Under the pieces are notes generated by a model that saw only the letters and a program-made list of their open reading frames with translations, was not told where the DNA came from and made no database searches. The translations under genes and the position numbers were made by a program. A stretch of DNA of 64,000 nucleotides from Pseudomonadota bacterium (GTDB lineage Bacteria > Pseudomonadota > Gammaproteobacteria > Steroidobacterales > Steroidobacteraceae). The stretch covers positions 42,242 through 106,241 of the forward strand of contig JAJYUA010000011.1 of assembly GCA_021792755.1 (NCBI GenBank), written 5' to 3'. Below, one piece after another: positions 18,628-26,803 of the stretch (its first letter is position 1; every line of letters starts with the position of its first letter).

Positions 18628-20034
18628 ATGTCCATCTTGGCCACACGCCGACATTCCAAACGTTCGGATCTCGAAAGGCGGCTCGCGCGGCTCAAGGAAC
18701 AAAATCGGGCACTCCGCAAGACCGTTCAAGCCCTGATGGCGCGCGTCGAGCGGGAGGTGGACGCGCAAGGTACGTCGTTTTCCTGGTTCCAGGCCGCGGC
18801 AAAGCTCGAGGAGGCCATCCGCCAGCGCACCGAGCAGTACGAGATCCTCAACGCGCGGCTCTCGCGGGAGCTCGAGTCGCGTCGCGACATCGAGCTCGCC
18901 TTGAAGCAGGCGAAGCAGCGGGCCGAGCTTGCCGATCAGAGCAAGACCCGCTTTCTTGCGGCGGCGAGCCATGATCTACGTCAGCCGCTCAATTCAGCGG
19001 TCCTGTTTCTCGAGTCCATCGACGATGACGCCCTGTCGAGCGGCGACCGCGCCATGGTACATCGCTCGCGACTGGCGCTCGCCTCGCTGAACAACCTGTT
19101 GGCAACTCTGCTGGACGTGGCGCGGCTCGACTCGGGAGGGATCGAGCCGCAACTGACCGATTTTCCGGTCTCGGCGCTGCTCGACCGGCTGGGCCCGGAA
19201 TTCCAGGCGGTGGCGCGCGCGGCCGGGATCGAGCTGCGCATCATCGCCAGTCACGCACGGGTGCATACGGACCTGCGCTTGCTGGAAACCGTATTGCGCA
19301 ACTTGATCAGCAACGCCATCCGCTACACTCCTCGCGGCCGGGTGCTGGTGGGATGCCGGCGCCGTCCGGACGGCCTCATGATCTGTGTGTACGACACGGG
19401 AGTCGGGATCGAGCGCGAGCACCTCAATGCGATCTTCGACCCGTACTACCAAGTCCCGCACAGCGCCCGGCCCGATGGCGTCGGGATCGGGCTCGGTCTG
19501 TCGATCGTCAGCAGGATCTGCCAGATGCTCTGCCTGCGGCGGGTGCTGCGCTCACGGCCGGGCAAGGGGTCGCTCTTTGCCGTAATCGTTCCCTACGGGG
19601 CGGCTTCGGCGGACTCGCCGGAGGATCTTGCTTGGCCGGGCGTGCGGCGGGCCAAGCTTGGCTCGCGTCCGCCGACCGTGGTCGTCATCGACGACAGCGC
19701 CGAGGCCCTGCTCGGCATGTCGGCGGTGCTCGAGAAGTGGGGCTGCCGGCCGGTCACGGCGGCCACCGCAAGCGACGCCGTGGTGCAGCTCATATCGGCC
19801 GATCTTGAGCCTGACCTGGTGATCAGCGACTATCATCTTGCCGGCCGTCTCAAGGGCGATGCGGCGATCGCGCAAATTCGCCGGGAATTCGACCGCTCGC
19901 CGGCGTCACTGATCATGACCAGCGATCCGGATCCAGCGCTGCGCGAACGGCTTCAGAGGCGGGGATTCCGGGTGCTCGACAAACCGCTCAACGTCGCAAA
20001 GCTGCGGGCCTTCATTGAGCGCCTGACCGGCTGA
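18628..20034 (+). CDS. Hybrid sensor histidine kinase with C-terminal receiver (NahK/ErcS'-like)
   Basis: 468 residues. An N-terminal coiled coil (about 8-105; repeated E/R/L heptads) replaces a membrane sensor, so it is cytosolic. The HisKA domain has AASHDLRQPLNS with the phospho-accepting His (~116). The HATPase domain has the N-box LRNLISNAIRYTPRG, the G1 box DTGVGIE and the G2 box GVGIGLGLSIVSR. A receiver domain follows (about 350-465), with VVIDDSAE and the phospho-Asp in DLVISDYHLAG. It is probably controlled by the FIST protein encoded immediately before it. The convergent NarL-type regulator at 20083 is the likely phosphorelay output. Confidence 0.92.
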   Translation: MSILATRRHSKRSDLERRLARLKEQNRALRKTVQALMARVEREVDAQGTSFSWFQAAAKLEEAIRQRTEQYEILNARLSRELESRRDIELALKQAKQRAELADQSKTRFLAAASHDLRQPLNSAVLFLESIDDDALSSGDRAMVHRSRLALASLNNLLATLLDVARLDSGGIEPQLTDFPVSALLDRLGPEFQAVARAAGIELRIIASHARVHTDLRLLETVLRNLISNAIRYTPRGRVLVGCRRRPDGLMICVYDTGVGIEREHLNAIFDPYYQVPHSARPDGVGIGLGLSIVSRICQMLCLRRVLRSRPGKGSLFAVIVPYGAASADSPEDLAWPGVRRAKLGSRPPTVVVIDDSAEALLGMSAVLEKWGCRPVTAATASDAVVQLISADLEPDLVISDYHLAGRLKGDAAIAQIRREFDRSPASLIMTSDPDPALRERLQRRGFRVLDKPLNVAKLRAFIERLTG

Positions 20035-20082
20035 GATGCCCGTCAGGGCGACCGGCGGGTTTCGCGCCCGGGCGCAAACGCC

Positions 20083-20748
20083 CTAGTCGCTTAGGAGCCT
20101 GCGGGCCGCATTGGCCGCCTGCGTTCGGTTCGATACCCCGAGCTTTCTGAAGATCGCCGACACATGCGCCTTGACCGTGATCTCACTGATCTCGAGGTCG
20201 CGCGCGATCTGTTTGTTGGACAACCCCTGGGTCAGCAATCTGAGCACCCGTAACTGCCGCGAGGTGAGCGGCTCGCCGATCGGATCGGCGGGGGCCGAGC
20301 CGAGTGACATCGAATGGCGTAGCGCCGTCGCCGCGGGCAGGTAGGTTCCGCCGGCCATGACGAGGCGAATGGCCTGCACGAGGACATCGCCGGGCGCTGA
20401 TTTGGGAACATAGCCCGCGGCGCCGGCCAGACGCGCTTCGCTCATCGTCGCGGGGTCGTCATTGCCCGAGACGACGATGATGGGAGTCAAAGGCGCGGCG
20501 TCGTGAACGTATCGCAGGCAGGACAGGCCGGTCGCCCCCGGAAGGTTCAGGTCGAGCACGATCAAATCAAAATCCGAATCGGACGCGACTTGGTTCATCA
20601 CCTCGTCCTGGCAGGCAGCCTCGGCTACCTGGGCTCCGCTGCAGGCCCGCGGCAGGATCGTCTGCAGGGCCGCCCGGTACAGCGGATGGTCGTCCGCAAT
20701 CAAAACCCGTTTTGCCTGGTCGGTGAGCATCGCGCTGCCGTCTGTCAT
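20083..20748 (-). CDS. NarL/LuxR-family response regulator
   Basis: About 221 residues from ATG 20748 (a longer start at 20766 and a shorter one at 20730 are in frame). The receiver domain has VLIADDHPLYR, phospho-Asp in DLIVLDLNLPG and the Lys in GYVPKSAP. The C-terminal LuxR HTH reads LTSRQLRVLRLLTQGLSNKQ then EISEITVKAHVSAIFRKLGV. It is convergent with the hybrid kinase. FIST, hybrid kinase and NarL-type regulators of this kind occur together in the Pseudomonas alcohol-oxidation network (ErcS', ErdR/AgmR). Its upstream region contains the AGTATCC dyad described separately, so it may bind there. Confidence 0.9.
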   Translation of the reverse strand: MTDGSAMLTDQAKRVLIADDHPLYRAALQTILPRACSGAQVAEAACQDEVMNQVASDSDFDLIVLDLNLPGATGLSCLRYVHDAAPLTPIIVVSGNDDPATMSEARLAGAAGYVPKSAPGDVLVQAIRLVMAGGTYLPAATALRHSMSLGSAPADPIGEPLTSRQLRVLRLLTQGLSNKQIARDLEISEITVKAHVSAIFRKLGVSNRTQAANAARRLLSD

Positions 20749-20763
20749 GGACGCACGGGACAA

Positions 20764-20782
20764 CAAAGGCTATGAACCTTTG
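20764..20782. promoter_or_regulatory. Small inverted repeat at the response-regulator start
   Basis: CAAAGG, 7-nt spacer, CCTTTG. It lies between the response-regulator start and the AGTATCC dyad, in the divergent promoter region shared with the TonB receptor relic. Confidence 0.35.
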
Positions 20783-20787
20783 ACATC

Positions 20788-20851
20788 ATACCAAAGTATC
20801 CCCTGCCACCGCCCAATGGGTGATGGCTACGGCCGCCAGCCCGGGGATACT
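20788..20851. promoter_or_regulatory. AGTATCC long-dyad regulatory element, copy 1
   Basis: ATACCAAAGTATCCCC begins this element, and GGGGATACT ends it, giving perfect 9-bp arms (20795-20803 and 20843-20851) about 39 bp apart. The left ~38 bp is repeated at 41881-41919 before an aldehyde dehydrogenase gene with about 80% identity, and that copy also has a right half (GGATAC). Conservation in two unrelated intergenic regions argues for a binding site. It is placed between the response regulator and the TonB receptor relic. Confidence 0.6.
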
Positions 20852-20961
20852 GCGGTGTACAGGCACACGAACGCTTGGCAGATCCGATCGATGGCATCGC
20901 GCGAACCAAGCGCGGCCTGTGATCGCGGACACCCATCTGCGCCGACCGAATTGGGGGATGA

Positions 20962-21626
20962 ATGATAAGCATGGCACGGCCTCGTTTGCGCCCGACCTGG
21001 GCGATCCTCGGCATGGCCCTGGGAACGTCTCTCCGTACCGGGCGCTTACAGGCACAACCGGCGCGGCCGCAGGCGCGACAGCCGGCTGCGGCGGCCGTCG
21101 ATGCGGACCCGCCGGCCGTGCAAGCGACTGCATCGGTCAGCGTCCCGAGTGGCGCTTTGCAGGAGGTCGTGGTCACGGCCGAGCGGGTCGCTCAAAACAT
21201 TCAGCGGGTGCCGGCCTCCATGAATGTGCTGACCTCGAGTAGCCTGAGCCACCTGCAAATCACTACGCCCCAGGATCTCATGACGTATATCCCCCAGCTT
21301 CAGGCGAACGGCATCGCCGGAGAAGCGACGCCCATGTATTCGATTCGCGGCGTCTCGATGATGGATTACAGCGTCGGCCAGCAGGGGCCGGTGGAGGAGT
21401 ACCTGGATCAGGTTCCGCTCGAGACCCGCGCGCTCAGCGGCGGCGTCAACCTCTTCGACATGCAGCGCATCGACGTTCTGCTCGGCCCGCAGGGCACCCT
21501 TTACGGACACAACGCGACCGCCGGCGCGATCAACTTCGTCACCCAGCCGCCGAAATTCCACGATTCAGGGTACATCACCCTCGGCGCCGGCAATTACCGC
21601 TTCCGCGAGGGAAATGCAGCCCGGTT
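20962..21626 (+). pseudogene. TonB-dependent receptor, truncated after the plug domain
   Basis: About 222 codons encode an Ala-rich leader, a TonB-box region (ALQEVVVTAERVAQNIQRVP) and an intact plug domain (MYSIRGVSMMDYSV, VEEYLDQVPLETRA, IDVLLGPQGTLYGHNATAGA, then LGAGNYRFREGNAA). Similarity stops near 21626, and the frame continues into the promoter region of the neighbouring decarboxylase pseudogene. The whole beta-barrel is missing, so it cannot be a receptor. The junction looks like an illegitimate deletion that fused a receptor 5' end to the upstream region of a decarboxylase gene. Confidence 0.85.
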
Positions 21627-21645
21627 ATGCAATGATTGGGTCTAC

Positions 21646-21662
21646 TTTGCACTTTTTCGGTA
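21646..21662 (+). promoter_or_regulatory. Conserved upstream element of decarboxylase paralogues, copy 2
   Basis: TTTGCACTTTTTCGGTA, matching the element at 9109, 149 bp before the decarboxylase pseudogene and only 20 bp after the break in the receptor relic. Confidence 0.4.
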
Positions 21663-21794
21663 TCCGGGTCTTCCACCCTTCCGTAGACTTGCGTTGAATC
21701 GCGTCACGTTCCACGTGGGGAGGGGAGCGGCGCAATCCGTGCGCCTGTTGCGCACGGGCTGCCTTCCCACCGCTCGCCTGCCCACGAAGGACAC

Positions 21795-22668
21795 ATGCTC
21801 GACGGGTTCATTGCCAAATCGCTGGCCCGAACGGGCGGTCCCCTTTGTTACATCCTTGGTCAGACCAAGGAACACCTCGGCAAGATTTCACTTCGCGAAC
21901 CGTACGCCCATCTCGCACGCCCGTTCCGGGGGCCGCAGGGCGTGCAGGATCTGGGCAAGTGGGCATTCACGCAATTTCTGTCCGACAACGGCTTTTTCTC
22001 TCTGCATGCGTCCTACAGGCAGCAAATCAAATGGGAACGCCTCGTCATGGGCGTGAGCCCGATCCACCCTGAAAAGAACTTCAGGGAAAACTTCATCTCG
22101 GGTGGAACGGAAAGCAACTTTTTGGCTGTACGCGCCGCAAAGAAATGGGCGCGCGAGCACAAGCCGAATGTCGGAAAACCCAATATCGTTGCGCCGCTCA
22201 CCATACATCCGAGCTTCGACAAAGGCCTCCGCTGTTTGGACCTAGAAATCATCACCACCGACCAGAACGAAAATAGGCAAGGAATCGTCGCGAACTTCGC
22301 GAACGCGACCAACGACGACACCATCATGATCGGGGCGTCGGCGCCCTCCACGCCGTACGCGAACATCGACCCCATACCTCAGATCGCCGCCGTGGCCAGG
22401 GAAGCCAGCCTATGGATGCGCGTCTACGCGTACGTGGGAGGGTATATTTCACCATTTCTCGAGAAGCTCGGCACTACGCCAACTCCATGTGACATCCCTG
22501 TCCCCGGAGTCATGTCAATATCCGCCGATCTGCACAAGGTCGGGTACTCCGAAGCCGGAGTCAACCACTTTCTGGCGACATGCCGATCCGCAGAACTACC
22601 ACTACGAACAAGTTTGTCACGAGCGTCTTCGGCCTTTTCTTCGAACAACTTCTACATTGACTCAATAA
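21795..22668 (+). pseudogene. PLP decarboxylase paralogue, frameshifted and active-site mutated
   Basis: It is closely related to the intact gene at 9265 (MLDGFIAKSLARTG vs MLDGFLVKSLPQNG; FISGGTESNF vs FTSGGTESNF). After SISADLHKVGY the frame is broken by loss of 2 bases near 22548. The other frame then continues the expected sequence (PKPESTTFWRHADPQNYHYE) to a stop at 22668, still ~130 residues short. The PLP-binding Asp/His segment is altered too: LWMRVYAYVGGY instead of LWMHVDACIGGY, so the essential Asp is Tyr. These are independent inactivating changes, so this is a decaying duplicate rather than a sequencing slip. Confidence 0.87.
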
Positions 22669-22705
22669 GCCGCACGCACGCCACGGCAACCTATTGGAGT
22701 TCAAA

Positions 22706-23995
22706 ATGAGCACCCTCTCTCTGGTATCCACGCATTTCAAGTCTGACTACTTTCTTCCGGAGAAAGGGCTGTCCCGAGACGCCGTGCGGCTACATATAGA
22801 CCGAATGATCGAGCTAGATCCGCCGGAACGTTCCGGGCTGATGTCTATATATTGCAACAGGGGTTTGGATGAAGGCCACGAGGTCATGCTTGAGGCTTTC
22901 TCGAAGGTCTACAAAAAAAATAGCCTCGTCACTGCGCTCATGCCCGGAATGAAGCAAATCGAGGAGGAACTGCTTTCCATGTCCGCCAATCTCCTCTCGG
23001 GCGGCGAAAGCGGAATCGTCGCCAACATTACCGCGGGAGGCAGCGAAAGTATCTTCTGCGCGATCAATACTGCGCGTGAATGGGCCAAAGCAACCAAGCC
23101 CCAAGTCACCGCGCCGGAATTCGTGACCCCATATTCTGCGCACGCAGCTCTTAATAAAGCTGGTCATTATCTAGGCGTTAAGATCAAGCGCGTGCCGGTC
23201 GGGGCCGATTACCGATCCGATATGGAGGCCATCAAATCAGCGATTGGACCTAATACCATCGGCTTATACGCCTCTGCCCCGAACTGGCCGTACGGCACTT
23301 ACGACCACATTTCCGAGTTTGGGAAATTGGCCTTGCGTCACGACCTCTGGCTGCACGTGGACGCGTGTGTCGGCGGCTTTGTCGCGCCGTTTGTAAAGAA
23401 GCTTGGATACCACGTTCCGCCGTGGGATTTCTCCGTACCGGGCGTCACATCGATTTCGGCCGACTTGCACAAATTCGACAACGCCAAGAAGCCCGCATCG
23501 GTCGTCGCCTACCGTAATCTCGAACTGCAGCAAGAATACCATTATGTGAAGGTGACTGAGTGGCCAACGATAGAGTACTCGTCGCAGAGCGTTCTAGGAT
23601 CGCGCTCGGCGGGACCTGTCGCTGCCGCGTGGGCCATGATGCATTTCTTGGGAGAAGAGGGATATTTGCGTCTTGCGAAACAGGTGATGGAAGAAAAAAG
23701 GCGCCTTGCAAAAGGAATAAGCGCCATTGGCGGCTTGAAGGTCATCGACACAGAGCTGATCCTACTTTCCTACGTATCGGAAGACGATAAGGTTTCCGTC
23801 ATGGAGATTGTCGCAGGCATGGAACAGCTCGGATGGGTGCATTTTGGAACCCTCCAGCCGCCGATGATCCAACTTGTCATGGAATCGAAGGCGGAGCCGT
23901 ATATAGAGGCTTACCTGAAAGATCTCTCCGACATTGTCGGGCGGATCCGGCGAGGCGAGAGTTTCGGTGAGGGTGATCTCCACTACAGCCGATGA
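22706..23995 (+). CDS. PLP-dependent decarboxylase/lyase, second intact paralogue
   Basis: 429 residues from ATG 22706 with GGAG six bases upstream. Motifs: ITAGGSESIFCAI (~110), LWLHVDACVGGF with the PLP-nitrogen Asp (~218) and SISADLHKFDNAKKPAS with the Schiff-base Lys (~255). The N-terminal extension FLPEKGLSRDAVRLHIDRMI resembles sphingosine-1-phosphate-lyase-like enzymes. It is more distant from the 9265 gene than the pseudogene is, so the specificity may differ. GC content and codon use look slightly lower than neighbouring genes, compatible with separate acquisition. It is followed after 268 bp by a TonB receptor gene, repeating the decarboxylase-receptor pairing of 9265-13155. Confidence 0.88.
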   Translation: MSTLSLVSTHFKSDYFLPEKGLSRDAVRLHIDRMIELDPPERSGLMSIYCNRGLDEGHEVMLEAFSKVYKKNSLVTALMPGMKQIEEELLSMSANLLSGGESGIVANITAGGSESIFCAINTAREWAKATKPQVTAPEFVTPYSAHAALNKAGHYLGVKIKRVPVGADYRSDMEAIKSAIGPNTIGLYASAPNWPYGTYDHISEFGKLALRHDLWLHVDACVGGFVAPFVKKLGYHVPPWDFSVPGVTSISADLHKFDNAKKPASVVAYRNLELQQEYHYVKVTEWPTIEYSSQSVLGSRSAGPVAAAWAMMHFLGEEGYLRLAKQVMEEKRRLAKGISAIGGLKVIDTELILLSYVSEDDKVSVMEIVAGMEQLGWVHFGTLQPPMIQLVMESKAEPYIEAYLKDLSDIVGRIRRGESFGEGDLHYSR

Positions 23996-24263
23996 GTTAC
24001 ATATATAGCACGGTAATTGCTGCGCCGCCGCAACCAGTTTTTCAATGACTGCCCCCATAATCGGCGCTGGCAAGTTCCGGCACCGCTCCGCGCAGTTCAC
24101 ATTAAGAAAGCCGTGATAACACCTGCATCTTCGCTTCAGAGCCGTGGACTGAGACAGGCGGTCCAATGACGGCTGTTCAGGACGGCACAACGCTACGCTT
24201 TCTGCGGCGTCAGCGGTATGACGGACCTTCCTCTTTCAACCCGAGAAATCGAGGATCCTACCG

Positions 24264-26765
24264 ATGGCATTCACCATAAAGTCACGCACTGGCGCTCTGA
24301 GGTATCTGGCACCGGCACCAGTCGTTGTCGTCGCGCTCATGGAAGGTGCGCTGGCGGCGCAGCCGGCCGCTCAGGGGCCTGTTATGCTGCAGACGATCAC
24401 CGTCACAGCAACCCGGGAACGAACCACGGTTCAGACGACTCCAATCAGCATCACAGCAGTCACTGCGGCCCAGATCGCCTCCAGGGGCCTCGTAAGCCTA
24501 AATGGCCTGGTGCGCTCCGTACCTGGGCTCGCGATCCGCGACACCGGTGGCCCCGGGGAGGAAGAGTACGAAATCCGCGGCCTGAACTCCCAGGGCGGTA
24601 ACTCCTCCATGGTGGGTGTCTACTTCGGCGAGATACCGTTATCCACAGCAATGGGTTCTCAGCTCGGCAAGAACATCATGAGTCTTGGCCTGTACGACGT
24701 CCGTAGGGTGGAGGTGCTGCGCGGACCACAGGGAACGCTTTACGGCTCGAGTTCCATGGGTGGGACCATCCGGGTGCTTCCCGAACTGCCGCGACTGAAC
24801 AGCTTTTTGGCCAGTACCGAAGAAGTACTTTCCGGCACGGCGTCCGGCGGGAGTATCAATCATCAGGAAAACGGTATGGTGAACATTCCGTTGGGTCATA
24901 CAGCCGCCGTGCGACTGGTGGGCAGTTTCAGTGACGACAGTGGCTGGATCCAGCGCCGAGTCGTACAGGATGGTGCAGTCGGCGTAGACTCCGGTCCGTT
25001 TCCGGACGTGAGTCGTCCTGACAATTTCTATGCCGCACCGCTGCAGGAGACTCTAAAGGGCGTGAACACTACCCGAATCGACTCGACTCGTGTCGAGCTG
25101 CTCTGGAAACCGATGCAAAATCTCACGATTGAACCCACCGCGATGTATCAGTTGGTAAAGCAGGGAGCCCCACCCGCTGTTGATGTGAACGGCAGTCCGA
25201 CTCACCCGACGACGCCCCGGATTTTGGCCCACTGGGAAATCTACGACGCGCCGGAACCACAGACGGACAGCTTGAGCTTCGGCAGCTTAAAGGTTGTCTA
25301 TCAGTTTCCTGCGATGTCGGCGACGGTTGCAAGCGGATTCTGGCACCGCAATTTTACTGATTTGCAGGATGCCACAGAACAAGTCGCCTCCGCGATCGGA
25401 ATTCCGGTCTACGACGCCGCCGCCGGCGGCATAGGTCCGGTTATGAACATTGCTGGCACCGGAACCTACGAACAGGACTACACCAGGCAGGTCTCGCAGG
25501 AGTTTCGCCTCAACTCGACAGCTCCCGGGTCCCTGCAATGGGTTGCCGGTTATTTCTATCAGGACTTGTATTCTGCGAACAATATCTCCTCGCTTGCCCC
25601 ACAGGCGACCTCGATATTGGGCGGTCCCAATTTGTTCGTCGCCGCGATGCCCGAGGTCCTTGTTCAGAACGCGTTCTACGGACATATATCATGGCGGATC
25701 TACCGTCACCTGGTGGTAGCCGCCGGTTTTCGTCACTACCACTACAGCCTTAGCGGTCGATCGGGCCAGATCGGAGCCTTCACTGTTTCCGCTGCGCAAG
25801 GGAATGATGTCCCATACAACCACGCGGCCTCGTTTGCGGCGAGCGGAACTGCTCCGAGTTTTACCCTGACGTATGATATTGACCCCGAGCATATGGTGTA
25901 TCTGAGGGTAGACAAGGGGTTTCGGCTCGGGGGGCCAGACCCGGCGCCGATTCCGGTAGTCGCCGCGAGCAATACGAACCCGCTCCTGGGAGCCCAGGTC
26001 GCCAACGAATGCGCGCTCCAGGCGAAATTGCTGGCTGCGACGACTTGCAGCGCAAACATATTTCTCCAGGTACCAACGACTTTCGGCTCTGACTGGCTGT
26101 GGAGCTATGAACTCGGCGAGAAGTCCTCATTTTTTCACCGCCGGTTAATTGCCAATCTTGACGCATACTTGGAGGACTGGAACCATCCTCAGATGGCCAC
26201 TGACATCGCCGGAAACTTCTTGATGGCCAATGGCGGCGACGCTCGCATCAAAGGCATTGAGGGTCAGCTGGAGACCCTTCTCCCTGCGGGACTCGAACTG
26301 GCATTGAATGCCAGTTATATTGATGCAAAATTCGTTCAAAGCAGCGCAATCACGGGATTTTCCGCCGGCACGCAGATCCCCGATACCCCGAAGGTGTCCG
26401 GATCTGTGGTGCTGAATTGGACTCATTACTTTGGAAATGACCTCACATTATTCAGCTCGATCGAGGACGATTACACTGGTGCGAGGTCCGATTTGCCCTA
26501 CGGCGTGACTGCCACGCTGCAAAACATGAATCAGGTTCTGGTTCATCTTACGTCGTACAACATTGCAAACGTCCGGCTAGGTATTCGCGGGAAGCGCCGT
26601 GGCGGCGATCGGTGGACCGTTGCGGTTTTCGCGAATAACTTCATGAACAATATCGTGCTGCTAGACCCGCAGCCGCAGATTACTCTGCAGACGGGGGCGT
26701 TTACGCGCTATGTCGTCAGTCAACCTCTTACTGCTGGCATTGATGTCGGCTATCAATTCCACTGA
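24264..26765 (+). CDS. TonB-dependent outer-membrane receptor
   Basis: 833 residues. There is a signal peptide (LAPAPVVVVALMEGALAAQ, about 15-34), TonB box/plug start TITVTATRERTTVQTTPISI, plug motifs IRDTGGPGEEEYEIRGLNSQ and VEVLRGPQGTLYGSSSMGGT, and a full-length barrel ending in TAGIDVGYQFH, whose terminal Phe-x-His resembles an outer-membrane assembly signal. The N-terminus is about 88% identical at DNA level, over some 60 bp, to the receptor beginning at 63819. The gene ends 38 bp before an IS4-family element. Ligand unknown; its place after a decarboxylase suggests uptake of an amine or amino-acid-like molecule. Confidence 0.92.
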   Translation: MAFTIKSRTGALRYLAPAPVVVVALMEGALAAQPAAQGPVMLQTITVTATRERTTVQTTPISITAVTAAQIASRGLVSLNGLVRSVPGLAIRDTGGPGEEEYEIRGLNSQGGNSSMVGVYFGEIPLSTAMGSQLGKNIMSLGLYDVRRVEVLRGPQGTLYGSSSMGGTIRVLPELPRLNSFLASTEEVLSGTASGGSINHQENGMVNIPLGHTAAVRLVGSFSDDSGWIQRRVVQDGAVGVDSGPFPDVSRPDNFYAAPLQETLKGVNTTRIDSTRVELLWKPMQNLTIEPTAMYQLVKQGAPPAVDVNGSPTHPTTPRILAHWEIYDAPEPQTDSLSFGSLKVVYQFPAMSATVASGFWHRNFTDLQDATEQVASAIGIPVYDAAAGGIGPVMNIAGTGTYEQDYTRQVSQEFRLNSTAPGSLQWVAGYFYQDLYSANNISSLAPQATSILGGPNLFVAAMPEVLVQNAFYGHISWRIYRHLVVAAGFRHYHYSLSGRSGQIGAFTVSAAQGNDVPYNHAASFAASGTAPSFTLTYDIDPEHMVYLRVDKGFRLGGPDPAPIPVVAASNTNPLLGAQVANECALQAKLLAATTCSANIFLQVPTTFGSDWLWSYELGEKSSFFHRRLIANLDAYLEDWNHPQMATDIAGNFLMANGGDARIKGIEGQLETLLPAGLELALNASYIDAKFVQSSAITGFSAGTQIPDTPKVSGSVVLNWTHYFGNDLTLFSSIEDDYTGARSDLPYGVTATLQNMNQVLVHLTSYNIANVRLGIRGKRRGGDRWTVAVFANNFMNNIVLLDPQPQITLQTGAFTRYVVSQPLTAGIDVGYQFH

Positions 26766-26803
26766 ATCGCGGCGCGGTGTCTGCGCATTTCGGCGTCAGA
26801 CTC

